Assembly (NCBI GenBank): GCA_041397625.1
Contig: JAWKWH010000003.1
Coordinates: 248,001-312,000, forward strand
Direction of reading: 5' to 3'
Length of the DNA: 64,000 nucleotides
Source of the DNA: JAWKWH01 sp041397625
GTDB taxonomy: Bacteria; Pseudomonadota; Alphaproteobacteria; Rhizobiales; Rhizobiaceae
Positions 41,933 to 49,781 of the stretch are shown here, piece by piece (position 1 is the stretch's first letter; every line of letters begins with the position of its first letter). The translations under genes were made by a program, and so were the position numbers. The notes beneath the pieces were generated by a model that worked only from the letters and a program-made list of their open reading frames with translations, ran no database searches and was not told the DNA's origin.

Positions 41933-42937
41933 ATGTTGTCGCGGCGAAAAATCGATCTGAGCATGATGGTCGATACTATGAAGGCGGCCGCCGAATCCAG
42001 CCGGCTGCGCATTCTCGTGCTGCTGTCGCATGGCGATCTGACGGTCTCCGACCTGACCGAGATCATGAACCAGTCGCAGCCGCGTGTCTCGCGTCATCTG
42101 AAGCTGTTGCTCGAAGCGGCACTGATCGAACGCTACCAGGAAGGGTCGTGGGCCTATTTTCGCCTGTCGGATCTGGAAGGTGCGCGTCAGTTCGTGCTCG
42201 GGCTGGCAAGCCGTATCGACGACGGCGATCCGCAGATCGAGCGCGACCTGGAGCGGCTTGCCGCGGTCAAGCAGCGCCGCCGCGACCGGGCGGCGGAGTA
42301 TTTCCGCGCCAATGCCGCAAGCTGGGATGAAATCCGCTCCATGCACGCGCCCGACCGTGACGTCGAGGCCAAGCTGCTCGACATGGTCGGCACGCAGACG
42401 ATCCACGCCATGCTCGATCTCGGCACCGGTACCGGCCGGTTGCTCGAACTGTTCGGCGACCGCTACCGCCGCGGCGTCGGCATCGATCTGTCACGCGAGA
42501 TGCTGACGGTCGCCCGCTCCAATCTCGACCAGGCCGGCATCACCCATGCGCAGGTGCGCCATGGCGATGTCTACGCGCCGCCGGTCGACCGCGATTCGTT
42601 CGATCTGGTGACCATTCACCAGGTGCTGCACTTTCTCGACGATCCGGCGCTGACCATCCTCGAAGCCGCCCGGGTGCTGCGCCCGGCGGGACGGCTGGCC
42701 ATCGTCGACTTCGCGCCGCATGGGCATGAGTTCCTGCGCAACGACCACGCTCATGTCCGCCTCGGTTTTTCCGATGCGCAGATCGGCGAATGGCTGTCGG
42801 AGGCGGGGCTCGAACTGGTCGAGACCGGGACTGTAGCCGCCGCCGACGGCGACGGCCTGGTCGTGAAAATCTGGTTGGCGCGCGATCCGCGCCTGTTGAT
42901 CGCCGAGACCCAAACCGCCGGGAGCGAGACCGCTTGA
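41933..42937 (+). CDS. ArsR-family regulator fused to SAM-dependent methyltransferase (SamR/SahR-like)
   Basis: A 334-residue fusion: residues 1-100 winged helix (SRLRILVLLSHGDLTVSDLT, QPRVSRHLKLLLEAALI) and residues 130-290 a class I methyltransferase fold with MLDLGTGTGRLLELFG binding SAM or SAH. Such fusions in alphaproteobacteria are proposed sensors of SAM/SAH that control methionine genes. metF starts at the overlap with its stop. The operator lies just upstream. CGGAG precedes the ATG. Confidence 0.9.
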   Translation: MLSRRKIDLSMMVDTMKAAAESSRLRILVLLSHGDLTVSDLTEIMNQSQPRVSRHLKLLLEAALIERYQEGSWAYFRLSDLEGARQFVLGLASRIDDGDPQIERDLERLAAVKQRRRDRAAEYFRANAASWDEIRSMHAPDRDVEAKLLDMVGTQTIHAMLDLGTGTGRLLELFGDRYRRGVGIDLSREMLTVARSNLDQAGITHAQVRHGDVYAPPVDRDSFDLVTIHQVLHFLDDPALTILEAARVLRPAGRLAIVDFAPHGHEFLRNDHAHVRLGFSDAQIGEWLSEAGLELVETGTVAAADGDGLVVKIWLARDPRLLIAETQTAGSETA

Positions 42938-43857
42938 TGAACACGAACGCAGCCAATGACGCCGTCGCCGCCAAGCGGGTGGGGGTTTCCTTCGAATTCT
43001 TCCCGGCGCGCGACGACGAGGGCGAGGCGCGGCTCTGGAAGACGGTGCGCCGGCTGGAGGCACTCAATCCGGGCTTCGTGTCGGTGACTTACGGCGCCGG
43101 CGGCACGACCCGGCACCGTTCGGGCGGCATGTTGCGCCGCCTGGCGGAGGAGACGAAGCTTGCCGCGGCGGCGCACCTGACGTGCGTTTCGGCGTCGAGA
43201 AGCGAGGTCCAGTCGGTGGCGCGCGAGTTCGCCGCGCTGGGGGTCACTCGCTTCGTCGCCGTGCGCGGCGACCCTCCGCAGGGCGTCGATGCCCGCTACG
43301 TGCCGCATCCCGGCGGCTACGCCAACGCGGCCGAGCTGGTGGCGGGCCTGCGCGAAATCGCCGAATTCGACATCTCGGTTTCGGCTTATCCCGAAAAGCA
43401 TCCGCAGAGCCCGGATTTCGCAACCGACATCGAGATGCTCAAGCGCAAGGTCGATGCCGGCGCGGCGCGGGCGATCACCCAGTACTTCTTCGACAACGAC
43501 ACCTATGAGCGCTATGTCGAGCGCGTGCGCAGGGCCGGCATTTTCGTGCCGGTGGTGCCCGGTATCCTGCCGATCCACAATTTCCGCCAGATGGCGGCGT
43601 TCTCGGCACGCAGCGGCACCAACGTGCCGCGCTGGCTGGCGGAACGTTTCGAGGGGCTGGAAAACGATCCGCGCACCCATGAGCTCGTCGCGGCGGCGGT
43701 GGCGGCCGAACAGGTGCACGACCTGATGCGCCGCGGTGTCGACGATTTTCACCTCTACACGATGAACCGGGCCGAACTTTCGGTGGCGCTCTGCCACATG
43801 ATCGGTATCCGCGCGGCGCCCGAGGCCAATGTGCGCCCGGCGCCGGTGGCGGCCTGA
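42937..43857 (+). CDS. metF: Methylenetetrahydrofolate reductase
   Basis: FAD enzyme of 306 residues producing 5-methyltetrahydrofolate for methionine synthesis. SFEFFPARDDEGE near residue 18 (catalytic Glu), VSVTYGAGGTTR near 48, AHLTCVSASR near 85, AVRGDPP near 110, and ITQYFFDND near 185 are family landmarks. It is coupled to the SAM/SAH-sensing regulator and followed by a strong terminator. Confidence 0.97.
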   Translation: MNTNAANDAVAAKRVGVSFEFFPARDDEGEARLWKTVRRLEALNPGFVSVTYGAGGTTRHRSGGMLRRLAEETKLAAAAHLTCVSASRSEVQSVAREFAALGVTRFVAVRGDPPQGVDARYVPHPGGYANAAELVAGLREIAEFDISVSAYPEKHPQSPDFATDIEMLKRKVDAGAARAITQYFFDNDTYERYVERVRRAGIFVPVVPGILPIHNFRQMAAFSARSGTNVPRWLAERFEGLENDPRTHELVAAAVAAEQVHDLMRRGVDDFHLYTMNRAELSVALCHMIGIRAAPEANVRPAPVAA

Positions 43858-43886
43858 AAGACCGGCGAATCAGTGCTGTGAATGTC

Positions 43887-43918
43887 GAAAGGGCCGGATC
43901 GTCCGATCCGGCCCTTTC
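43887..43918. terminator. Strong Rho-independent terminator after metF
   Basis: A perfect 15-base stem (43887-43901 with 43904-43918) around a two-base centre: GAAAGGGCCGGATCG and its complement, flanked by A and T runs within the stem. It is symmetrical and can stop transcription from metF on the plus strand and from the small peptide gene on the minus strand. Confidence 0.9.
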
Positions 43919-43954
43919 GCTGATCTAAGCCTGAGAGTTGGGATCGATGCGGCC

Positions 43955-44041
43955 TTAAGGCAGGTATCCCATAACGACGGCGATGACAAAACCGAATGCC
44001 GCAATCACGACCAGTGCGTTAAAAGAACGGGAAAGTCCCAT
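43955..44041 (-). CDS. 28-residue single-pass membrane peptide
   Basis: A very short gene: ATG at 44041, stop TAA at 43957-43955, with an excellent AAAGGAGG ribosome site 8 bases upstream. The product starts MGLSRSFNA and continues as one uninterrupted hydrophobic helix (LVVIAAFGFVIAVVMGYLP), so N-terminal basic residue inside and helix through the inner membrane. Codon use is normal. It ends just before the shared terminator at 43887. Size and layout resemble regulatory or complex-accessory micropeptides, but no function can be assigned. Confidence 0.75.
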   Translation of the reverse strand: MGLSRSFNALVVIAAFGFVIAVVMGYLP

Positions 44042-44300
44042 TGCTCAAGCCTCCTTTGGAAGACTGGTCCAAGAATCTAGTGACGATTGCGCCAGGCGCA
44101 AGCGGATATTGTGCTGCAACGCAGCAATGGCTGTGATTAACTTTTTTACCCAACCGTCCCGACCGGCGAATTCCAAGGCCTGGCGCGAAATCCGTTTTCG
44201 ATTAACCGCGTGAATTATTAAGTACGGCCCTTAACCGTGTTTTCGATGCGCGGGCGGCTCCCCGACCCATTTTGGGCCAAATCGGCGGTATCGTTCAGCG
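44042..44300. other. Intergenic region upstream of the membrane peptide gene
   Basis: About 260 bases, AT-richer than average, with several TTAA/TTTTTT tracts suited to a promoter reading left. The palindrome TGCTGC-AAC-GCAGCA at 44112-44126 is the only clear element. No further open frame with a ribosome site was found. Confidence 0.55.
44112..44126. promoter_or_regulatory. Palindrome TGCTGC-N3-GCAGCA
   Basis: Perfect six-base arms with a three-base centre, about 70 bases before the small peptide start. The CTGC-N3-GCAG pattern resembles sites described for the polyhydroxyalkanoate regulator PhaR of alphaproteobacteria. No phasin gene is nearby, so assignment is weak. Confidence 0.35.
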
Positions 44301-45431
44301 TCAATCGGCAGTGCGGCCGAACTGCTCGACGAGCATCGCCACGACCTCCTTGAGGGCCTTTTGCTTGTCGCCGGTGAAGGCCAACGCCTGCTCGTAGACC
44401 GCGCGCTGGCGTTCGGCGCTGGTGCCGCGGTTCAGTATGTCACGGGCATTGTTGATCTCGCGCACGCAGTTTAGCGCCTCGGCGTCCTCGGTCAGAAGCT
44501 CGATCAGTTCCTCCAGCAGTTCGTCATAGGGAACGATCTTGGCCCGACCGAAATCGACAAGACCCTCCGATGTGCCGTAGCGCTGGGCGCGCCAACGGTT
44601 CTCGCCGATGAGGAAATTGTCGTAGACCCGCCAGCGCTGGTTGTTGCATCTGAGCCGGTACAGCATGCGCATCAGACACTGGGTGAAGGCGGCGATCGTC
44701 AGCGCGTCCTCCAGGTTCGGCATCACGTCGCAGATGCGCGATTCCAGCGTCGGGAAACGGGCCGAGGGCCGGATGTCCCACCAGATCTTGGTCGTATCCT
44801 CGATGATGCCGTTGTCGAGCAGGACGCGAAGCGATCTTTGATATTCGCGCCAACTGCCGAAATCTGGCGGCAGTCCGGTGCGCGGCAGGTTGTCGAACAC
44901 CGTCAGCCGGTACGAGCTCAAGCCGGTATCGCGCCCTTCCCAGAAGGGCGAGGATGTCGACAGCGCCAAAAGGTGCGGCAGGAAATAGGGAAACTGGCGC
45001 AGCAGGTCGATGCGCAGGTCGTCGTCGTCGATGCCGACATGGACATGCATGCCGCAGATCAGCATGCGCCGGGCGACGCCGGCGAGGTCGCGTTCCAGAT
45101 CGCGGTAGCGCTGCTTGTCGGTGAAAAGCTGCTTGTTCCAGCGGGCAAACGGGTGGGTGGACGCGGCGATCGGCGCCAGCCCGTATCTGGTCGCCGTGTT
45201 GCGCACCAGCATGCGCAGGCGCACCAGTTCCTCGCGGGCTTCGCCGATGGAGGTGCAGACCGCGGTGCCGACCTCGATCTGGCATTGCAGGAACTCGGGG
45301 CTGACCTGGCTACCGGCGGCAGCCGTGCATTCGCTCATCATTTCCTCGGGGGCGGCGGCAAGGTCGAGCGTTTCGGCGTCGACCAGCAGATATTCCTCCT
45401 CGATCCCGATGGAAAAACTAGGTTCCGTCAT
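44301..45431 (-). CDS. Carboxylate-amine ligase (YbdK/GCS2 family)
   Basis: A 376-residue enzyme of the glutamate-cysteine ligase 2 family. IGIEEEYLLVD near residue 8 (metal/ATP Glu cluster), CGMHVHVGIDD near 125 and WWDIRPSARFPTLESRICDV near 215 are conserved. In E. coli YbdK shows weak glutamate-cysteine ligase activity; true substrates unknown. Start at 45431 (MTEPSF) preferred to 45440. Single gene unit. Confidence 0.9.
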   Translation of the reverse strand: MTEPSFSIGIEEEYLLVDAETLDLAAAPEEMMSECTAAAGSQVSPEFLQCQIEVGTAVCTSIGEAREELVRLRMLVRNTATRYGLAPIAASTHPFARWNKQLFTDKQRYRDLERDLAGVARRMLICGMHVHVGIDDDDLRIDLLRQFPYFLPHLLALSTSSPFWEGRDTGLSSYRLTVFDNLPRTGLPPDFGSWREYQRSLRVLLDNGIIEDTTKIWWDIRPSARFPTLESRICDVMPNLEDALTIAAFTQCLMRMLYRLRCNNQRWRVYDNFLIGENRWRAQRYGTSEGLVDFGRAKIVPYDELLEELIELLTEDAEALNCVREINNARDILNRGTSAERQRAVYEQALAFTGDKQKALKEVVAMLVEQFGRTAD

Positions 45432-45495
45432 CGCTCGCATCCCCGATCTTTCGGTCAGAATGCCAAGCGATTGCGCCGGCGTCGAGAGGGGAAGG

Positions 45496-46428
45496 CTATT
45501 GCCGGCGGGCGAAGAGCCGTCCGTCGATCACGACCAGGCCGAGGCCGATGAGCGCCATACCGGCAAGCTCGTAGGCTTCAAGGCGCTCGGACAGGAACAC
45601 TACGCCGAGCAGGATGGCGCTTACCGGCACCACGAAGGTCACCAGCGACGCATTGGTGGCTCCGGAGCTGGCGATGAGACTGAAATAGAGGATGTAGGCG
45701 AGCGCCGTCGATATCAGCGCCAGCGCCGCGACCGCCGCCCATACCGGCAGGCTTGCGGCAAACAGCGTCGCCGTACCGTCGACCGCCAGCACCAGCGGCA
45801 GCATGATCACCGTCGAGGCGGTCAACTGGCCGGTGGCGGTGAGGGCCGGATCGATGGCGCGGAAACGCTTGGCGTAGATCGCCGCAAAGGCATAGGAGAC
45901 CGTCGCGCCGATGACGGCGAACTTGGCCCAGACCGGCCCGCCGAGATCGGCGACGATGCCCGGGCCGATCATGACCGCCGTTCCGGCGACGCCGGCGGCG
46001 ATGCCGGCGAGCTTGTTCCAGCTTATGCGTTCGTCGTCGGTCAGAACATTGGCGACCAGCACGGTCCAGAACGGCGTGGTTGCGTTGAGCACGGCGGCAA
46101 GACCCGCGCCCAGCTCGGTCTGGCCGAGGAAGATCAGCGAGAACGGGATGACGTTATTGAGCGCCGCCAGCGCGAGGAACGGGCCGGCACGCCGCAGCGC
46201 CGGGTGAAACGAGATGCGGCGCGCGGCCAGATAAACCTGCAACGCCATGGCGGCAATCGCCACGCGGAACAGGACCAGGGTGAGCGGGGGAATTTCGGCG
46301 ACGGCGATGCGGCCGAAGAAGAAGGATGCGCCCCAGATCGCGCCGAGGAACAGCAGTTGTGCCCAGGCGCGCGCGGTCATCACGTTGGCCTCGGGCGGGG
46401 TTGAAGGTGCTGCTGGCGAGACTGTCAT
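45496..46428 (-). CDS. DMT/EamA-family transporter 1
   Basis: A 310-residue inner-membrane protein with ten helices in two EamA repeats. LLFLGAIWGASFFFGRIAVA opens the first repeat and LSERLEAYELAGMALIGLGL is near the end of the second. Export of metabolites or amino acids is typical. GGAG precedes the ATG at 46428; the frame extends upstream over the divergent promoter without homology. Divergent from the PLP decarboxylase, so export of an amine or amino acid is conceivable. Confidence 0.85.
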   Translation of the reverse strand: MTVSPAAPSTPPEANVMTARAWAQLLFLGAIWGASFFFGRIAVAEIPPLTLVLFRVAIAAMALQVYLAARRISFHPALRRAGPFLALAALNNVIPFSLIFLGQTELGAGLAAVLNATTPFWTVLVANVLTDDERISWNKLAGIAAGVAGTAVMIGPGIVADLGGPVWAKFAVIGATVSYAFAAIYAKRFRAIDPALTATGQLTASTVIMLPLVLAVDGTATLFAASLPVWAAVAALALISTALAYILYFSLIASSGATNASLVTFVVPVSAILLGVVFLSERLEAYELAGMALIGLGLVVIDGRLFARRQ

Positions 46429-46525
46429 TTTCAAGCTCCGTGCGTTACAAGCTGCAGCTACCGGCCGCAAGCCAGCGCGGCCACCCGAAACCCGCCTGCC
46501 AGTCCGCATTTCCGCCGGTGCCTTG

Positions 46526-47746
46526 ATGGAACGATTCGAAACTGCCCGCGACGCCGCCCTGACCCTGCGCCCGGACGATCCGGTCTATTGCTTCCGCCCC
46601 GATGTGCTGAAGGCCGATGCGCGCCAGTTCATGAGCATGTTTCCGGGCAAGACCGCCTATGCGGTCAAGACGAACGGCGAGCCCCTGGTGCTGAAAACGC
46701 TGGTCGAGGCCGGCGTCGAGGCGTTCGACGTGGCGTCGCCGGCGGAACTCGCCGCCGTCCACGCGGTCGCGCCGAAGGCCGAGATGCTCTACATGCACCC
46801 GGTCAAGGCGCAGTCCGACATTCGCCTGGCGCTGGAGAACTACCGTATCCGCACCATCGCCGTCGACCATGAGGACGAGGTCGCCAAGCTGACCCGCATC
46901 GTGCGCGCGCTCGACATCGACCCGGGCGCGCTGACCGTGTTTGTCAGGCTGCAGACCAAGGGACACGCGGCCTACGAATTGTCGAAGAAGTTCGGCGCCG
47001 CGCCGGCACACGCCGTCGAACTGCTGCAGCGTACCGAGCGCATCGGCTACAAGGTCGGCCTGTGTTTCCATGTCGGCAGCCAGATCGAGGATCCCGATAC
47101 CTATGAGCGGGCGCTGGCTTCCGCCGACTGGGTGCGCAATCGTGCCGGCGTCGAACTGGCTGGCCTCGATGTCGGCGGCGGGTTTCCGGCCGAATACGGC
47201 CACGATCCGCGCCGCAAGGCGCCGCAGATGCCGTCGCTCGGGCAACTCATGTCGCGGCTGAGGGCCGACATCGCCGAATGGGAGTTCGACGGACTGCCGC
47301 TGGTGGCCGAGCCGGGCAGGGTGATCGTGGCGCGCGCCTTCTCGCTGATCGTTCGCGTGCTTTTGAGGAAGGGACGGCGGCTCTACATCAATGACGGCAT
47401 CTGGGCATCGCTGTCCGATTCGTGGACCGGCAAGATTACGCTGCCGGCGCGCTTCATTCCCGATCCGGCGATCCGCAGCCGCGGCGGCGACGCGGCGCGC
47501 GTCGTTCCCTTCAAGGTCTGCGGCGCGACCTGCGATTCGGTCGACATATTGTCGCGGCCGTTCTGGCTGCCCGAAACCGTGGCCACCGGCGACTGGATCG
47601 AGATCGGCAATATCGGAGCCTACTCGCTGTCGCTCAGGACCCGGTTCAACGGATTTTATCCCGACACCTTCGTCGAGGCGGCGCGGCCGTTCGACGAGGG
47701 CGCGGCGCCCGAGGGTTTCGCCAGCCTGGAGACGATGGCGGATTGA
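46526..47746 (+). CDS. PLP-dependent decarboxylase, fold III (ornithine/lysine/diaminopimelate type)
   Basis: A 406-residue alanine-racemase-fold decarboxylase. AYAVKTNGEPLVLKTLV near residue 47 holds the PLP lysine, HVGSQIEDPDTYERAL near 188, LDVGGGFPAEYG near 215, and VCGATCDSVDIL near 335 the subunit-shared catalytic Cys and Asp. The C-D pair and length favour the ornithine/lysine decarboxylase group over LysA. Product would be putrescine or cadaverine. Start ATG at 46526. Confidence 0.86.
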   Translation: MERFETARDAALTLRPDDPVYCFRPDVLKADARQFMSMFPGKTAYAVKTNGEPLVLKTLVEAGVEAFDVASPAELAAVHAVAPKAEMLYMHPVKAQSDIRLALENYRIRTIAVDHEDEVAKLTRIVRALDIDPGALTVFVRLQTKGHAAYELSKKFGAAPAHAVELLQRTERIGYKVGLCFHVGSQIEDPDTYERALASADWVRNRAGVELAGLDVGGGFPAEYGHDPRRKAPQMPSLGQLMSRLRADIAEWEFDGLPLVAEPGRVIVARAFSLIVRVLLRKGRRLYINDGIWASLSDSWTGKITLPARFIPDPAIRSRGGDAARVVPFKVCGATCDSVDILSRPFWLPETVATGDWIEIGNIGAYSLSLRTRFNGFYPDTFVEAARPFDEGAAPEGFASLETMAD

Positions 47747-47749
47747 AGT

Positions 47750-48262
47750 TCAGCGGCCGGCAGCGAGTTCGGCCATCTTCAGAACCGTGTTCATGTTGCG
47801 CGCGGTTGCCCCTTTTGCCGCCGGAATGACCAGTTTGGAGCGTCCCTGGCCGGAGGGATAGTGGACGTAGATTTCCCGCTTGCCGGGCTTGATCGCCTCA
47901 TCGGCAACGTTCCGGGCCTGATCGGCGGCGTCAACTGGCGGCGCGTCGTCGAGAAACATCACCACCAACCTGTTTCCCTCGACGCCGGGAAACGGATTGG
48001 CATCGACGATGGCGGCCATCTCGGCGGCGGTGCGCACCATCACCGCGACCGGCTTGCCGGCGTAGGCTTCAAGCCGGTTTTCGAGCGCGGCCTTTACGTC
48101 CGCCGCGCCTAACGGGCTGTCGAAAACGACGTTGCCGGATGCGATATAGGTTTGCGGCGCGGAAAAGCCGGCCTCCTCGCATGTGGCCTTCAGTTCGGTC
48201 ATCGGCAGTTTGCCGGTACCGCCAACGTTTACGGCGCGCAGAAGGGCGACATAGGTGGTCAT
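47750..48262 (-). CDS. DUF1697 domain protein
   Basis: A 170-residue soluble protein. TTYVALLRAVNVGGTGKLPM at the N-terminus, AGFSAPQTYIASGNVVFDS near 30 and RNMNTVLKMAELA at the C-terminus define DUF1697. Function unknown. Convergent with the decarboxylase (3 bases between stops). ATG at 48262; the frame extends upstream without homology. Confidence 0.9.
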   Translation of the reverse strand: MTTYVALLRAVNVGGTGKLPMTELKATCEEAGFSAPQTYIASGNVVFDSPLGAADVKAALENRLEAYAGKPVAVMVRTAAEMAAIVDANPFPGVEGNRLVVMFLDDAPPVDAADQARNVADEAIKPGKREIYVHYPSGQGRSKLVIPAAKGATARNMNTVLKMAELAAGR

Positions 48263-48387
48263 GATATCGCGATAGCATGGTGGCGGGCATCCGGCGAGCG
48301 GCGACCAAGTGCCACGTTGAAGCCATGGCGCCAATTCGGGTCTAATGAGCCCGTAGCGGTCGCGAATTCGCCGCGCGAGGTCACCCG

Positions 48388-48633
48388 ATGCCAAAGCTGT
48401 TTCGTTTCATCCTGTTCCATTCGGCGCTCGGCATCGTTTTCGGCTGGCTGGTGGCTTTCGGGCTCGTCTGGTTCAACATCGGCGGTTTCGGCGACCGCTT
48501 CGCCCAGTCGCACGACAAGCCGATCGTGGCGCTGATCCTGGGGCTTTCCTTCGGCATCACGTTCGGCTTTGCCTTCGTCAGTACCGCTGTGCTGCTGCTG
48601 CCGGTCGACAAGGACGAGTTCGACCGGCTTTGA
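48388..48633 (+). CDS. Small conserved membrane protein, 81 residues
   Basis: Two predicted helices (FHSALGIVFGWLVAFGLVWF and VALILGLSFGITFGFAFVST) separated by a short polar loop, ending in an acidic tail DKDEFDRL. GAGG upstream of the ATG. Homologues occur in rhizobia as far as I recall, role unknown. Confidence 0.75.
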   Translation: MPKLFRFILFHSALGIVFGWLVAFGLVWFNIGGFGDRFAQSHDKPIVALILGLSFGITFGFAFVSTAVLLLPVDKDEFDRL

Positions 48634-48790
48634 GCGTTGCGGTGTCGCCGATCACCCGGATCGCATGGTGATTCAGCTTCTTCGTCCAAGGTACTGAGAC
48701 GGAATCGCTTTTTCCTCGCTCTCGATGGTTCCATTCGCCATTTCGGCGCTTTAGAGTGGGCGGTTCGGACTACCCTCCCGGAGGCACGAC

Positions 48791-49696
48791 TTGCCAACTC
48801 CCGCCAGGGACACCGTGCTCGCCGGGATCGGCTGGATGGTGTTCACAACATTCTGTTTCGTCGGCGTCACCGGCATCGTGCGCTATGTCGGCTCGAGCAT
48901 TCCTGCCGTCGAAGCGGCGTTCATCCGCTACATCATCGGCGTTTTCCTGTTCGTGCCGTTTCTCCGCCGCATCCTGACGAACCGGCCGTCGCGCCAGGCG
49001 ATGAAATTCTACATAGCGCGCGGCCTCGTACATGGCATCGGCGTCATCCTGTGGTTCTACGCGATGGCACGCATTCCGATCGCGGAAGTCACGGCGCTCG
49101 GCTACATCTCGCCGGTGTTCGTGGCGATCGGCGCGGCGGTGTTCTTCGGCGAAAAGCTCCACGTCCGGCGGGTTGCGGCGATCTCGGTGGCGCTTGGCGG
49201 CGCGCTCATCATCCTCAGGCCCGGGTTCCAGGAGATATCGGCGGGCCAGTTGGCGCAGCTTTGCGCCGCGCCGCTCTTTGCCGGCTCGTTCCTGCTGACC
49301 AAACGGCTGACGGAAACCGAAAGCCCGCTGGTCATCGTCGTCATGCTGTCGATCTTCTGCACGCTGGTTCTGGCGCCAGGGGCGATCGCCAACTGGATCA
49401 CGCCGGAACCTTCCGAAGTATTCTGGCTGGCGATGACGGCGGTCTGCGCGACCATCGGCCACTACACGATGACCCGCGCCTTCGCCACGGCGCCGCTCAC
49501 CGTCACCCAGCCGGTCGGCATATTGCAGCTCGTCTGGGCGGCGCTGCTCGGGATTGTCGCCTTCAACGAGCCGGTCGATCCGTTCGTGCTCGCCGGCGGC
49601 GGCGTCATCGTGGCGGCGGTCACCTTCATTTCGCATCGCGAGGCGCGCGCGGCGCAACGCATCAAGACGCCGCCGGCGCAAGCGACGAAGGAATAG
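48791..49696 (+). CDS. DMT/EamA-family transporter 2
   Basis: A 301-residue inner-membrane transporter with ten helices; GWMVFTTFCFVGVTGIVRYV, LWFYAMARIPIAEVTALGYI and PVGILQLVWAALLGIVAFNE are typical EamA sequence. Initiates at TTG, with GGAGG (48779-48783) 7 bases upstream and no in-frame ATG before the first helix. Substrate unknown. Not closely similar to DMT transporter 1. Confidence 0.87.
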   Translation: MPTPARDTVLAGIGWMVFTTFCFVGVTGIVRYVGSSIPAVEAAFIRYIIGVFLFVPFLRRILTNRPSRQAMKFYIARGLVHGIGVILWFYAMARIPIAEVTALGYISPVFVAIGAAVFFGEKLHVRRVAAISVALGGALIILRPGFQEISAGQLAQLCAAPLFAGSFLLTKRLTETESPLVIVVMLSIFCTLVLAPGAIANWITPEPSEVFWLAMTAVCATIGHYTMTRAFATAPLTVTQPVGILQLVWAALLGIVAFNEPVDPFVLAGGGVIVAAVTFISHREARAAQRIKTPPAQATKE

Positions 49697-49781
49697 GCGG
49701 TATCGATATTCCGGCCTCGATCGGGGTTGCGGTGCAGACGCGCGTCGCTAGAATCGGGCTTGTACGCATCCGGAGCAACGA

